From contig NZ_CAKP01000138.1 of assembly GCF_000297115.1 (NCBI RefSeq), positions 1 to 64,000 on the forward strand: a stretch of 64,000 nt of DNA. The letters are read 5' to 3'. Within the stretch, counting starts at the first letter, position 1. Each line of letters begins with the position of its first letter. Below, piece by piece: positions 34,645-42,286 of the stretch. The notes below the pieces were generated by a model, which saw only the letters and a program-made list of their open reading frames with translations, searched no databases and was not told the origin of the DNA. The translations under genes and the position numbers were made by a program. Source of the stretch: Caloramator australicus RC3 (GTDB lineage Bacteria; Bacillota; Clostridia; Clostridiales; Caloramatoraceae).

Positions 34645-35328
34645 TTAAACCTTCATAGCCTTTGCAAGTTTTTTAAGAGCCCTTTTTTCTATTCTTGAAA
34701 CATACGACCTTGATATCCCAAGCATTTTAGCAATTTCCCTTTGTGTTAAAGGCTCACCTGATATTCCATATCTCAATTCGATTATTATTTTTTCTTTTTC
34801 ATCTAAAATTTTATTTATAAGGGTCTTTAGTTTTTTTGTTGAAATCTTATTGTCTACTTCATCTACTATTTTTTCACTATCTGTTCCTAGTATATCAATA
34901 AGGCATATCTCATTGCCTTCCTTGTCAACTCCGATTGGATCTTGAAGGTAGACTTCAGATTTTGATTTTTTAGTGCTCCTTACATGCATTAAAATCTCAT
35001 TTTCTATACACCTTGCTGCATAGGTTGCAAATCTGCTTCCCTTTGCCTTATCAAAAGTCTCAATCGCTTTTATAAGACCAACTGTTCCTATGGATATCAA
35101 ATCATCAGAATCCTTTGGATTAGGGTTAAACTTTTTAATGACGTGGGCAACTAATCTTAAATTACGAGTTATAAGTTCGTTTTTTGCCTTCTGATCACCC
35201 TTTTTATAAGCTAAAAATAATTCTCTTTCCTCCTCCTCTGTAAGGGGCTGTGGAAAAGACTTGCCATTCGTTAGATATCCAATAAAATTTTCTGTAGTTT
35301 CAATAATTAGAAGAATAATTTGCAGCAA
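34645..35328 (-). CDS. sigK: RNA polymerase sporulation sigma factor sigma-K
   Basis: The 227-residue late mother-cell sigma factor is intact. A hydrophobic pro-sequence (LQIILLIIETTENFIGYL) precedes region 2 (RLVAHVIKKF, DDLISIGTVGLIKAIETFD, RFATYAARCIENEILM) and region 4 (LTQREIAKMLGISRSYVSRIEKRALKKL). No skin-like insertion splits it. A pro-sequence implies processing downstream of the SpoIVB signal, and SpoIVB is in this window. The start is TTG at 35328, with GGGGTGA upstream. Confidence 0.93.
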   Translation of the reverse strand: MLQIILLIIETTENFIGYLTNGKSFPQPLTEEEERELFLAYKKGDQKAKNELITRNLRLVAHVIKKFNPNPKDSDDLISIGTVGLIKAIETFDKAKGSRFATYAARCIENEILMHVRSTKKSKSEVYLQDPIGVDKEGNEICLIDILGTDSEKIVDEVDNKISTKKLKTLINKILDEKEKIIIELRYGISGEPLTQREIAKMLGISRSYVSRIEKRALKKLAKAMKV

Positions 35329-35358
35329 CTAAGTTTCACCCCCCAGGTGGCTATGTAT

Positions 35359-35367
35359 TATAATATG
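35359..35367 (-). promoter_or_regulatory. Candidate sigma-E/sigma-K type -10 element before sigK
   Basis: CATATTATA on the minus strand matches the sigma-K -10 form CATAnnnTA and approximates the sigma-E form. It lies 31 bases before the TTG start, inside an imperfect inverted repeat (CCAGTTGGC with GCCACCTGG). The -35 match is unclear, so this rests on one element. Confidence 0.4.
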
Positions 35368-35388
35368 CCAACTGGAGGGTATTTGTTA

Positions 35389-36012
35389 CTAATTTTTCGC
35401 TAAAATTTGTTTTATTTTTGCTATTAATATATCTATTGCTACCTTATTACATCCACCCTCTGGTATTATAATATCCGCATATCGTTTTGTTGGCTCAACG
35501 AATTGCATATGCATTGGGCGGACAACATTCATATATTGATCTATTACCGAATCTATTGTTCTTCCTCTTTCCTTAATATCCCTTTGAATTCTTCTAATAA
35601 TTCTAACATCGGCATCGGTATCAACAAATATTTTAATATCTAACAAATTTCTAATTTCTGGTTCTGCCAATATAAGTATCCCTTCCAAAATAATTATATC
35701 CTTTGGTTCAACCTTTATAGTTTCTTTCTTGCGATTATGGACCTCAAAATCATACATTGGCTTTTCTATTGCTTCCCCATCAAGAAGCATTTTAAGGTGT
35801 TTTACTAAAAGTTCTGTATCAAAGGCATCGGGATGGTCATAGTTGGTCTTTTTTCTCTCTTCTAATGTTAGGTGACTTTGATCCTTGTAGTAGGAATCTT
35901 GTTCAATTACTGCTATACTTTCCCCCGGCAGACTATAAAATATCTCATTTGCAACAGTGCTTTTTCCTGAACCAGTTCCACCTGCAATCCCAATTAATAT
36001 AGGTCTACTCAT
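35389..36012 (-). CDS. udk: Uridine kinase
   Basis: Udk phosphorylates uridine and cytidine for pyrimidine salvage. The 207 residues have Walker [13 protein letters not shown] at 8-19, [29 protein letters not shown] (substrate loop, shown in part), and [12 protein letters not shown] (lid). The ATG at 36012 follows AAAGGGG. It overlaps the U32 peptidase gene by eight bases. The yrrM-U32-udk order matches that in other Firmicutes. Confidence 0.95.
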   Translation of the reverse strand: MSRPILIGIAGGTGSGKSTVANEIFYSLPGESIAVIEQDSYYKDQSHLTLEERKKTNYDHPDAFDTELLVKHLKMLLDGEAIEKPMYDFEVHNRKKETIKVEPKDIIILEGILILAEPEIRNLLDIKIFVDTDADVRIIRRIQRDIKERGRTIDSVIDQYMNVVRPMHMQFVEPTKRYADIIIPEGGCNKVAIDILIAKIKQILAKN

Positions 36013-37234
36013 CTTTATCCCCTTTCTCTTTAACCAACATATCATATGGTTTTAATTTTTTATCCGTTTTTATTTTATATATCATCTGTGGATGTGGAGT
36101 AGAATCTATTTCTTCTCCTTCAGCATTCCACATATGCTCTAATGTTAAGGTAAAATTGTCACCCTTTGGAGTTAAAATTTCAACCATATCACCCTTGAAT
36201 ATTTTATTTCTTTGTTCTATTGTAGCTACTTTGCTATTTTCATCGTAATCAACAACGATTCCGACAACATCATGGGTTCTTATATATGAAGATGTTGAAT
36301 AAATTTGCTTTTGTGGTTTACCAAAATAAAAACCAGTTGAAAATTCCCTATGGCTTGCCTTTGAAACCTCTTCAAGCCACTTAGGATTAAATTTATAATT
36401 ATCCTTATCCTCAAGATAAGCATCAATTGCTTGTCTATAAGCTTTAACAACCGTTGCTACATAATAGGAACTTTTCATTCTACCTTCTATTTTAAAGCTT
36501 GTTATTCCACTTTCAACTAGTTCAGGGATATGTTCTATCATGCACAAATCATTAGAATTTAATATATATGTTCCACGTTCATCTTCATATATTGGGAAAT
36601 ACTGCCCAGGTCTTTTCTCTTCAACTAAATAATATTTATACCTACAGGGGTGAGCGCAAGCACCTCTGTTGGCATCTCTGTAGGTCATATAATTTGATAA
36701 AAGGCATCTTCCTGAATAGGATATACACATCGCCCCATGAACAAATGCTTCTAGTTCTAAGTCCTTTGGAGCCATTTTTTTTATTTCCTTTATTTCCTTT
36801 AAAGATAACTCCCTTGCAAGAACTACCCTTTTTGCTCCAAGCTTATACCAAAACTCACAGGTTTTATAGTTTGTATTGTTTGCCTGAGTGCTTATATGAA
36901 CTTCCATATCAGGTGCAACTTCCTTAACTATTGAAAAAACACCTGGGTCTGATACTATTATAGCATCTACGCCTATATCATTTAAGGTCTTTATATATAT
37001 AGGCATACCCTTTAAGTCCTCGTTATGTGCAAAAATATTAACTGTAACATAAACCTTTGCACCATGTTCATGGGCAAATTTAAGTCCTTTCTTCATATCC
37101 TCAAGGTCAAAATTATCCGCCATAGCCCTAAGGCTATAGGCTTCACCGCCTATATAAACTGCATCTGCTCCATATAGAACAGCAACTTTGAGCTTTTCAA
37201 GATTTCCAGCTGGTGCTAAAAGTTCTATCTTCAA
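36005..37234 (-). CDS. Peptidase U32 family protein (RlhA/YrrO-like)
   Basis: The 409 residues begin [23 protein letters not shown]. They have the U32 core [18 protein letters not shown] followed by [12 protein letters not shown], whose cysteines probably bind an Fe-S cluster. Later U32 proteins include RlhA, which hydroxylates 23S rRNA, and collagenase-like proteins. Which activity this one has is not decided by sequence. A C-terminal beta domain ([12 protein letters not shown]) is present. It lies between yrrM and udk. Confidence 0.92.
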   Translation of the reverse strand: MKIELLAPAGNLEKLKVAVLYGADAVYIGGEAYSLRAMADNFDLEDMKKGLKFAHEHGAKVYVTVNIFAHNEDLKGMPIYIKTLNDIGVDAIIVSDPGVFSIVKEVAPDMEVHISTQANNTNYKTCEFWYKLGAKRVVLARELSLKEIKEIKKMAPKDLELEAFVHGAMCISYSGRCLLSNYMTYRDANRGACAHPCRYKYYLVEEKRPGQYFPIYEDERGTYILNSNDLCMIEHIPELVESGITSFKIEGRMKSSYYVATVVKAYRQAIDAYLEDKDNYKFNPKWLEEVSKASHREFSTGFYFGKPQKQIYSTSSYIRTHDVVGIVVDYDENSKVATIEQRNKIFKGDMVEILTPKGDNFTLTLEHMWNAEGEEIDSTPHPQMIYKIKTDKKLKPYDMLVKEKGDKDE

Positions 37235-37236
37235 TA

Positions 37237-37887
37237 TTACACCTCCTTAATCTTAAGGCTTATTGCAAGCCCATCTCCTATAGGAAGAACGACGGTTTCT
37301 AAATTAGGATGATTCGATATCGCATCAAGATATCTTCTAAGTCTTTTAACTATTGTAATTTTTCTTCTTTTTACAAGTTCATTTGTTGCTATCATTCCTC
37401 TAAATAAAACATTGTCAGATATTAGCATCCCGCCATCTTTTAAAAGCCTTAGACAATCAGGTAAAAAATGAATATAATGTCCCTTCGCAGCATCTAAGAA
37501 AATAAGGTCGAACTTTCCTTCAAGATTTGGCAAAACCTCACCTGCTTCACCAAAGATTATTTTTATTCTATTATTAAGGTTTGCTTTGTTTATATTTTCC
37601 ATTGCTTTATTTAACATAGTTTCGTCTCTTTCTATGGAAGTGATTTTGCAATCTTCACATGCCTTTGCCATTAGAATAGCAGAATAACCTATTGCTGTCC
37701 CAACCTCTAAAATATTCTTAACATCATTTCCTTTTATTAATATCTTCAAGAGCTGTCCAACTTCCTTATGGATTATTGGAACACTATTTTTTGCTGCATA
37801 ATCTTCTAATTCAAGTAGTATTTCATCCTTTTGTTGTATTAACCCTCTAATATAATCTTCGACATAGTCATGAACTATACTACTCAT
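37237..37887 (-). CDS. SAM-dependent O-methyltransferase, YrrM/TrmR type
   Basis: The 216-residue class I methyltransferase has LEVGTAIGYSAILMA (SAM motif I), ITSIERDE, DLIFLDAAKGHY and SDNVLFRG, as in the catechol O-methyltransferase-like family. YrrM of Bacillus (TrmR) methylates 5-hydroxyuridine at the tRNA wobble position, so this activity is plausible here. The ATG at 37887 follows GGAGGG. The U32 gene starts two bases after its stop. Confidence 0.88.
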   Translation of the reverse strand: MSSIVHDYVEDYIRGLIQQKDEILLELEDYAAKNSVPIIHKEVGQLLKILIKGNDVKNILEVGTAIGYSAILMAKACEDCKITSIERDETMLNKAMENINKANLNNRIKIIFGEAGEVLPNLEGKFDLIFLDAAKGHYIHFLPDCLRLLKDGGMLISDNVLFRGMIATNELVKRRKITIVKRLRRYLDAISNHPNLETVVLPIGDGLAISLKIKEV

Positions 37888-38031
37888 TTTTCCCTCCATG
37901 CAATATAAATGCTTATATATATTTTAACACAACTTAATTGCAAATATTTTGTTGAAATTTGTTGATATTAACTTTTTAAATTATAGCACTTAATTTTATT
38001 TAACTCAAGCAGCAAAAGGGTAATAAATAAA

Positions 38032-38057
38032 AGGAGTAGTTATAACATACTACTCCT
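38032..38057 (-). terminator. Terminator of the CPBP protease gene
   Basis: AGGAGTAG pairs with CTACTCCT around a 10-base loop, followed on the minus strand by TTTTATTTATT. It overlaps the end of the CPBP gene. Confidence 0.75.
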
Positions 38058-38867
38058 AGAAAATGCTTTATTCTTATTTAAATAAGCAATTACAAAAACA
38101 ACAGTTATCACACTAACAAGTATCGCCAAGGGTGAAAAAAGTAATTCATTATTGATAACTCCTGCCACATTGAAACTTATGTGTATTATAATTGGCACCC
38201 ATATAGTTCTTTCCCAATAATATAAAATTCCAAGAACTAAGCCTAATAATGCTGCATAAAGTCCCTGTATTAAATTCATATGATAAACACCAAATATAAC
38301 GCTTTGCAAGGCTAAAGCCAAATAAATATTAATATTATTCTTAAGCTCATTAAAAATCATACCTCTAAACATAATCTCCTCAAATATAGGCCCAATTAAT
38401 AATACAGCTATTATAATTAAAGCTATATTATTACCAATAGCATATTCGGTTATTTTGTTATAATCATTTACGGCATTTCTAAATAAATCAGACATTGATA
38501 AAATTCCAACTAGAAATCTAATTAATATTGAAAACGATGATCCTAAAAGTATATATAATATTACCTTGATGAAAGAAACTCTTGAAAAATTGCAAACTTT
38601 TACAAGGTCTAAATTTCTTGATTTATAAATAAAATAGTAAATCCCTAATGCAACTATCTCGGCAACTACCATTGAGATCAAACCATACTGACTAAAAAAT
38701 TTTTCCATAACTATAATCATAGAATCGTCATTGATTTTATCTGGATTTTGAATAACATATATTATTCCTCTAATAAAAGCAATAATAAAAACATATCCAA
38801 AGTTTAATGCAAAATACACCAATCCAAACATTATTAGTAGTCCGATGAGTTTTAGTATTTTTTTCAA
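38040..38867 (-). CDS. CPBP family intramembrane metalloprotease
   Basis: The 275-residue polytopic protein carries the three Abi/CPBP motifs: EEIMFRG, FGVYHMN and HISFNVAG, with the glutamate pair and histidines expected to bind zinc in the membrane. About seven transmembrane segments are visible. The substrate is unknown. Relatives process prenylated proteins or provide bacteriocin self-immunity. A TTG start at 38867, with AAGGTG six bases before, is preferred over the upstream open frame. It is flanked by terminators and likely a single-gene unit. Confidence 0.85.
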   Translation of the reverse strand: MKKILKLIGLLIMFGLVYFALNFGYVFIIAFIRGIIYVIQNPDKINDDSMIIVMEKFFSQYGLISMVVAEIVALGIYYFIYKSRNLDLVKVCNFSRVSFIKVILYILLGSSFSILIRFLVGILSMSDLFRNAVNDYNKITEYAIGNNIALIIIAVLLIGPIFEEIMFRGMIFNELKNNINIYLALALQSVIFGVYHMNLIQGLYAALLGLVLGILYYWERTIWVPIIIHISFNVAGVINNELLFSPLAILVSVITVVFVIAYLNKNKAFSRSSML

Positions 38868-38929
38868 CCATAACACCTTCTTAATCAGATTTAATATATT
38901 TATTTTCCACTTTAACACAAAAATAAAAT

Positions 38930-38961
38930 AAGATAAATGGGTAAATATTCCCATTTATCTT
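38930..38961 (-). terminator. Terminator of queT
   Basis: A perfect 12-bp stem (AAGATAAATGGG with CCCATTTATCTT, loop of eight bases) is followed on the minus strand by ATTTTATTTTTG. It overlaps the last codons of queT. Confidence 0.85.
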
Positions 38962-39437
38962 TTAATCCTTTCAAAAACCGTTAATAGCATTAATCCTAAA
39001 ATTCCCGCAGTAACAAATTCACCAAATCCAATTGTCCCAACGGTAACCCAATAGGGGCTAATGCCCTTTATTTTCACTTCCTCTCCAATAAATTGTTGAA
39101 CCCATATTGCAACTATAAAGGCATTTAAGAAGATAGGTGGCAGCACGGCAAGATATTTATTAGGCATTTTTGAAGTTAAATATGCTGCAAGTAACGTTGT
39201 TAAACTTCCAAAAACAATATCTACCCATCCTAACCCACCGAAATAATTAGCAAAAATGCATCCGACAAAAAGTCCGGGAATAGCTGCAGGTTCAACAAAA
39301 GGTAATACAGTCAGGGCTTCTGAAATTCTAAATTGAACAGGCCCATAGGATATCGGCATCAAAAATATCGTAAGCACAGCATAAACTGCAGCTATTATCC
39401 CTGCCTTCGTTAGATATTGAATTTTTCCCCTATCCAT
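38955..39437 (-). CDS. queT: QueT-type ECF transporter S component
   Basis: The 160-residue membrane protein has about five hydrophobic helices and the QueT signature ISYGPVQFRISEALTVLPF, then AIPGLFVGCIFANYFGG. QueT is predicted to be the substrate-binding S component for queuosine precursors, working with a shared ECF energising module encoded elsewhere. The ATG at 39437 follows GGAGGT. Only 13 bases separate it from ylbF upstream, so no preQ1 riboswitch fits directly in front. Confidence 0.9.
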   Translation of the reverse strand: MDRGKIQYLTKAGIIAAVYAVLTIFLMPISYGPVQFRISEALTVLPFVEPAAIPGLFVGCIFANYFGGLGWVDIVFGSLTTLLAAYLTSKMPNKYLAVLPPIFLNAFIVAIWVQQFIGEEVKIKGISPYWVTVGTIGFGEFVTAGILGLMLLTVFERIKR

Positions 39438-39450
39438 GGCAACCTCCATA

Positions 39451-39795
39451 TTATAAGTTTGGATTTAAATCAATTCCAATTGTATCAGTAATTATCTTAA
39501 AAATATCCTGCCATAAGGTTAAAAATCTCATTTCAGCTTCTAAAAATTCTTTAACTTCTGGATTTAAACTAATAATATTAGATAAACTTTCAAAGGCCTT
39601 AATCTGATCTTCGCTAGGCTGTTTACCTTGAAGCTGAATAGAGTAAATTTCAAATTGCATTTTTCTTAGGTCTTCCACCATTTTTTTGTATTTTTCATTT
39701 GAATTGATCTTGTCAAGGGCTTTTTTGTAGTTTACAACTTCAGGCGTATTTTTAAGTTCCCTTGCAAATTCGTGAACTTTGTCATAAATATACAA
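39451..39795 (-). CDS. YlbF family regulator
   Basis: The 114-residue all-helical protein matches the YlbF/YmcA family (VHEFARELKNTPEVVNYKKA; MVEDLRKMQFEIYSIQLQGK). In Bacillus the related Y-complex modulates RNase Y-dependent mRNA processing and developmental pathways. Here it directly follows the RNase J gene, a suggestive link to RNA decay. A TTG at 39795, seven bases after AGGGGG, is the preferred start. The upstream GTG overlaps that site. Confidence 0.85.
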   Translation of the reverse strand: MYIYDKVHEFARELKNTPEVVNYKKALDKINSNEKYKKMVEDLRKMQFEIYSIQLQGKQPSEDQIKAFESLSNIISLNPEVKEFLEAEMRFLTLWQDIFKIITDTIGIDLNPNL

Positions 39796-39819
39796 AGAAA
39801 CCACCCCCTAAAGTAAAAT

Positions 39820-41484
39820 TTATATTTCCATAATTATAGGTAATATCATTGGTTTTCTCTTAGTCTTTTCATATAGAAAATCCCTTAAAATATCTCTTAT
39901 ATTTGATTTTATTGTAGCCCATTCAGTAATTTGATTGCTTAGACATTCATCTATTGCTTTTTTTACTAGTTTTTTTGCCTCTTCAATAAGGTCCTCCGAC
40001 TCTCTTACATAAACAAATCCCCTTGATATAATATCCGGTCCTGCTAAAATTTTCCCATTTGATCTGTCGATGGTAACAACAACAGTTAAAATTCCATCTT
40101 GAGATAAATGCTTTCTATCCCTTAAAACTATGTTTCCAACATCTCCAACTCCAAGGCCATCAACAAGAACCTGGCCTGCTGGGATATTACCATTTAATTT
40201 TGCTCCATCTTTAGTAATTTCAAGAACCTGTCCTATCTCAGCAATAAATATATTTGATCTATCCATCCCTAGTTTTTCTGCTAAAAAGGCATGCTGTTTT
40301 AAGTGCCTAAATTCACCATGAACAGGCATAAAATATTTGGGCCTTGTAAGGGTATGGATAAGTTTCAATTCCTCTTGGCAAGCATGGCCAGAAACATGAA
40401 CATCAGCAAGGGATTGATAATAAACATTAGCTCCCTTTTTAAATAATTGATTTATAACTCTTGAAATTAATTTTTCATTACCAGGAATAGGAGTTGCTGA
40501 AATAATAACAAGGTCTCCCTCTTTTATTTCAACCTTCTTGTGCTCAGAAGTCGACATCCTTGCAAGGGCCGACATTGGTTCCCCTTGACTTCCCGTTGTT
40601 AAAATTACTATTTGTTTATCGTTATATCTGTTTATATCATCAATGCTAATTAAAAGCCCCTCTGGTATATCAAGATAACCAAGGGCATAGGCCACCTCAA
40701 CGATATTTTCTACGCTTCTTCCTGATACCGCAAGCTTTCTATTGAATTTACAAGCAGAATTTATAATCTGCTGAATTCTATGGACATTTGATGCAAAGGT
40801 TGCAACTATAATCCTGCCCGTAGCCTCTTGGAATATGTTATCAAAGGTCTCTCCAACAACCCTTTCAGACATCGTATAACCTGGTCGTTCAACATTTGTG
40901 CTATCAGCAAGTAGTAGAAGAACTCCCTTTTTTCCCAGTTCAGCAAATCTTGCAAGATCCATAGTCGCCCCATCAATTGGTGTATAATCTATTTTAAAAT
41001 CTCCAGTATGAACTATTGTCCCAAGGTTTGTATGGATGGCCAATGAGCATGAATCTGCAATGCTGTGGCAGTTTCTTATAAATTCTACCTTCATAGTATC
41101 AAGCTCCACAATATCCCCTGCGGTTACAACCCTCAGATCAGATGTGGTTAAAAGCCCATGATCCTTAAGCCTTGTTTCAACAATTCCAAGGGTTAATCTT
41201 GTTCCATATACAGGGACGTTTAACTGCTTTAAAATATAAGGAAGTCCACCAATGTGGTCCTCATGACCGTGGGTTAAAAATATCCCCTTAACTTTATCTT
41301 TATTTTTAATTAAATACGAAACATCAGGAATAACAACATCTATTCCGAACATCTCTTCTTCTGGAAACATAAGACCACAATCTATAACAATTATCTCATT
41401 TTTATATTCAATCATGGTCATATTTTTCCCTATTTCATTAACTCCGCCCAATGGAACAATCTTTAGTTTATCTTTTTTTGTCAA
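39820..41484 (-). CDS. rnj: Ribonuclease J
   Basis: The 554-residue beta-CASP metallo-beta-lactamase nuclease acts as a 5' exonuclease and endonuclease in mRNA decay and rRNA maturation. It has HGHEDHIGGLPY (zinc site), HTGDFKIDYTP, DSTNVERPGY, the beta-CASP region with TGSQGEPMSALARM, and VHVSGHA. The C-terminal RNase J domain is present. A TTG start at 41484 fits AAGGAGG eight bases before and gives the family length. fur lies upstream and ylbF downstream. Confidence 0.95.
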   Translation of the reverse strand: MTKKDKLKIVPLGGVNEIGKNMTMIEYKNEIIVIDCGLMFPEEEMFGIDVVIPDVSYLIKNKDKVKGIFLTHGHEDHIGGLPYILKQLNVPVYGTRLTLGIVETRLKDHGLLTTSDLRVVTAGDIVELDTMKVEFIRNCHSIADSCSLAIHTNLGTIVHTGDFKIDYTPIDGATMDLARFAELGKKGVLLLLADSTNVERPGYTMSERVVGETFDNIFQEATGRIIVATFASNVHRIQQIINSACKFNRKLAVSGRSVENIVEVAYALGYLDIPEGLLISIDDINRYNDKQIVILTTGSQGEPMSALARMSTSEHKKVEIKEGDLVIISATPIPGNEKLISRVINQLFKKGANVYYQSLADVHVSGHACQEELKLIHTLTRPKYFMPVHGEFRHLKQHAFLAEKLGMDRSNIFIAEIGQVLEITKDGAKLNGNIPAGQVLVDGLGVGDVGNIVLRDRKHLSQDGILTVVVTIDRSNGKILAGPDIISRGFVYVRESEDLIEEAKKLVKKAIDECLSNQITEWATIKSNIRDILRDFLYEKTKRKPMILPIIMEI

Positions 41485-41574
41485 GCAAATTCCCTCCTTT
41501 ATATCCGACATAACTTCTATATGTATTTTACCACAAAATCCAAAATATATATAATCATTATGTTAAAAAATAAA

Positions 41575-41604
41575 GCATGAAAAGCTGTCAAGCAGCTTTC
41601 ATGC
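41575..41604 (-). terminator. Terminator of fur
   Basis: GCATGAAAGCTG pairs with CAGCTTTTCATGC (one bulge, short loop), followed on the minus strand by TTTATTTTTTAAC. It lies just after the fur stop and before rnj. Confidence 0.85.
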
Positions 41605-41607
41605 ATT

Positions 41608-42048
41608 TTACTTGCACCTTTTACAATAGCCGTAAAACTTAACATCATGGTTTTCTATTGAAAAATCATATTTCTTTGATATCCTATCCTCCAAAACCTC
41701 TAATAAATCATCCTCCACCTCTTCAATTGCGCCGCACTTTAAACAAATTAAGTGGTGATGTTGATGATCCTCTGTGCTATGGACCAATTCATATCGACTA
41801 ACACCATCATCAAAATTCATTTTATACAGAATACCCATTTTTTCAAGAAGCTGAACAGTTCTATATACGGTTGCTAAACCTATTTCTGGGCATTCCATTT
41901 TTACTTGATCATAAATTTCCTCTGGCGATAAGTGTTTTCCTTCATTATCAATTATAACATTTAAAATTGCTCTTCTTTGTGGCGTTAATTTATAACCTCT
42001 TTCCTTTAAATCTTGTTTTAGTTTTTCTGTTTCTTCCTTTGTCATCAT
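41608..42048 (-). CDS. fur: Ferric uptake regulator Fur
   Basis: The 146-residue Fur family repressor has an N-terminal winged helix (YKLTPQRRAILNVII; IGLATVYRTVQLLEKMG) and a C-terminal dimer domain. The sensory histidines lie in HSTEDHQHHHLICLKCG and the structural zinc cysteines in CLKCG and YCKRCK. The gene order ruvX-DUF1292-fur-rnj and the Fur box before feoA nearby favour Fur over PerR or Zur. It has its own TTGACA/TAAAAT promoter. The ATG at 42048 follows GGGGTG. Confidence 0.9.
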   Translation of the reverse strand: MMTKEETEKLKQDLKERGYKLTPQRRAILNVIIDNEGKHLSPEEIYDQVKMECPEIGLATVYRTVQLLEKMGILYKMNFDDGVSRYELVHSTEDHQHHHLICLKCGAIEEVEDDLLEVLEDRISKKYDFSIENHDVKFYGYCKRCK

Positions 42049-42085
42049 TATAATAACACCCCAATGAAAAATTTTCATTAGTTAA

Positions 42086-42114
42086 ATTTTACATTGGTAA
42101 TTCTTTATTGTCAA
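42086..42114 (-). promoter_or_regulatory. Sigma-A promoter of fur
   Basis: TTGACA (42109-42114) and TAAAAT (42086-42091) are 17 bases apart on the minus strand. Downstream, AATGAAAAATTTTCATT at 42064-42080 is palindromic and could be an operator for autoregulation. The promoter lies after the small Cys-rich gene, so fur can be transcribed apart from feoAB. Confidence 0.7.
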
Positions 42115-42135
42115 TAGAATCTCAATTGAAAAAAG

Positions 42136-42276
42136 TTATTTTTTATCCTTTTTAGCCAAACTGCACTTGGAACAATTGCCGCTGCAATTAAAGCAAGAAA
42201 TTAATTTTGTCCTACACCTTGGGCAAATGACAGAATCTTTAACAACATATCCACAGGTTGGACATTTTATTTCCAT
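42136..42276 (-). CDS. 46-residue protein with four CxxC motifs, next to feoB
   Basis: A short gene in the feoB-fur gap. It encodes MEIKCPTCGYVV, then CPRC, CFNC and CSKC, ending AKKDKK: eight cysteines in four evenly spaced CxxC pairs within about 35 residues. Two zinc knuckles or an iron-sulfur site are possible. AAGGTG lies five bases before the ATG, and it begins 10 bases after feoB ends. It is therefore probably cotranscribed with feoAB under Fur. I know no named family for it. A ferredoxin-like or metallochaperone role in Fe(II) handling is speculation. Confidence 0.8.
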   Translation of the reverse strand: MEIKCPTCGYVVKDSVICPRCRTKLISCFNCSGNCSKCSLAKKDKK

Positions 42277-42286
42277 AATATCACCT

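Noticed and set aside
36568-36927. 119-codon plus-strand frame inside the U32 gene
   Set aside because: It is a shadow of the well-supported U32 peptidase. Its composition is not protein-like.
37862-37868. TTCGACA (0A-box-like) in the start of the O-methyltransferase gene
   Set aside because: It lies inside codons and has no promoter elements around it, so a chance match is likely.
39438-39450. preQ1 riboswitch in front of queT
   Set aside because: Only 13 bases separate ylbF and queT, too few for an aptamer.
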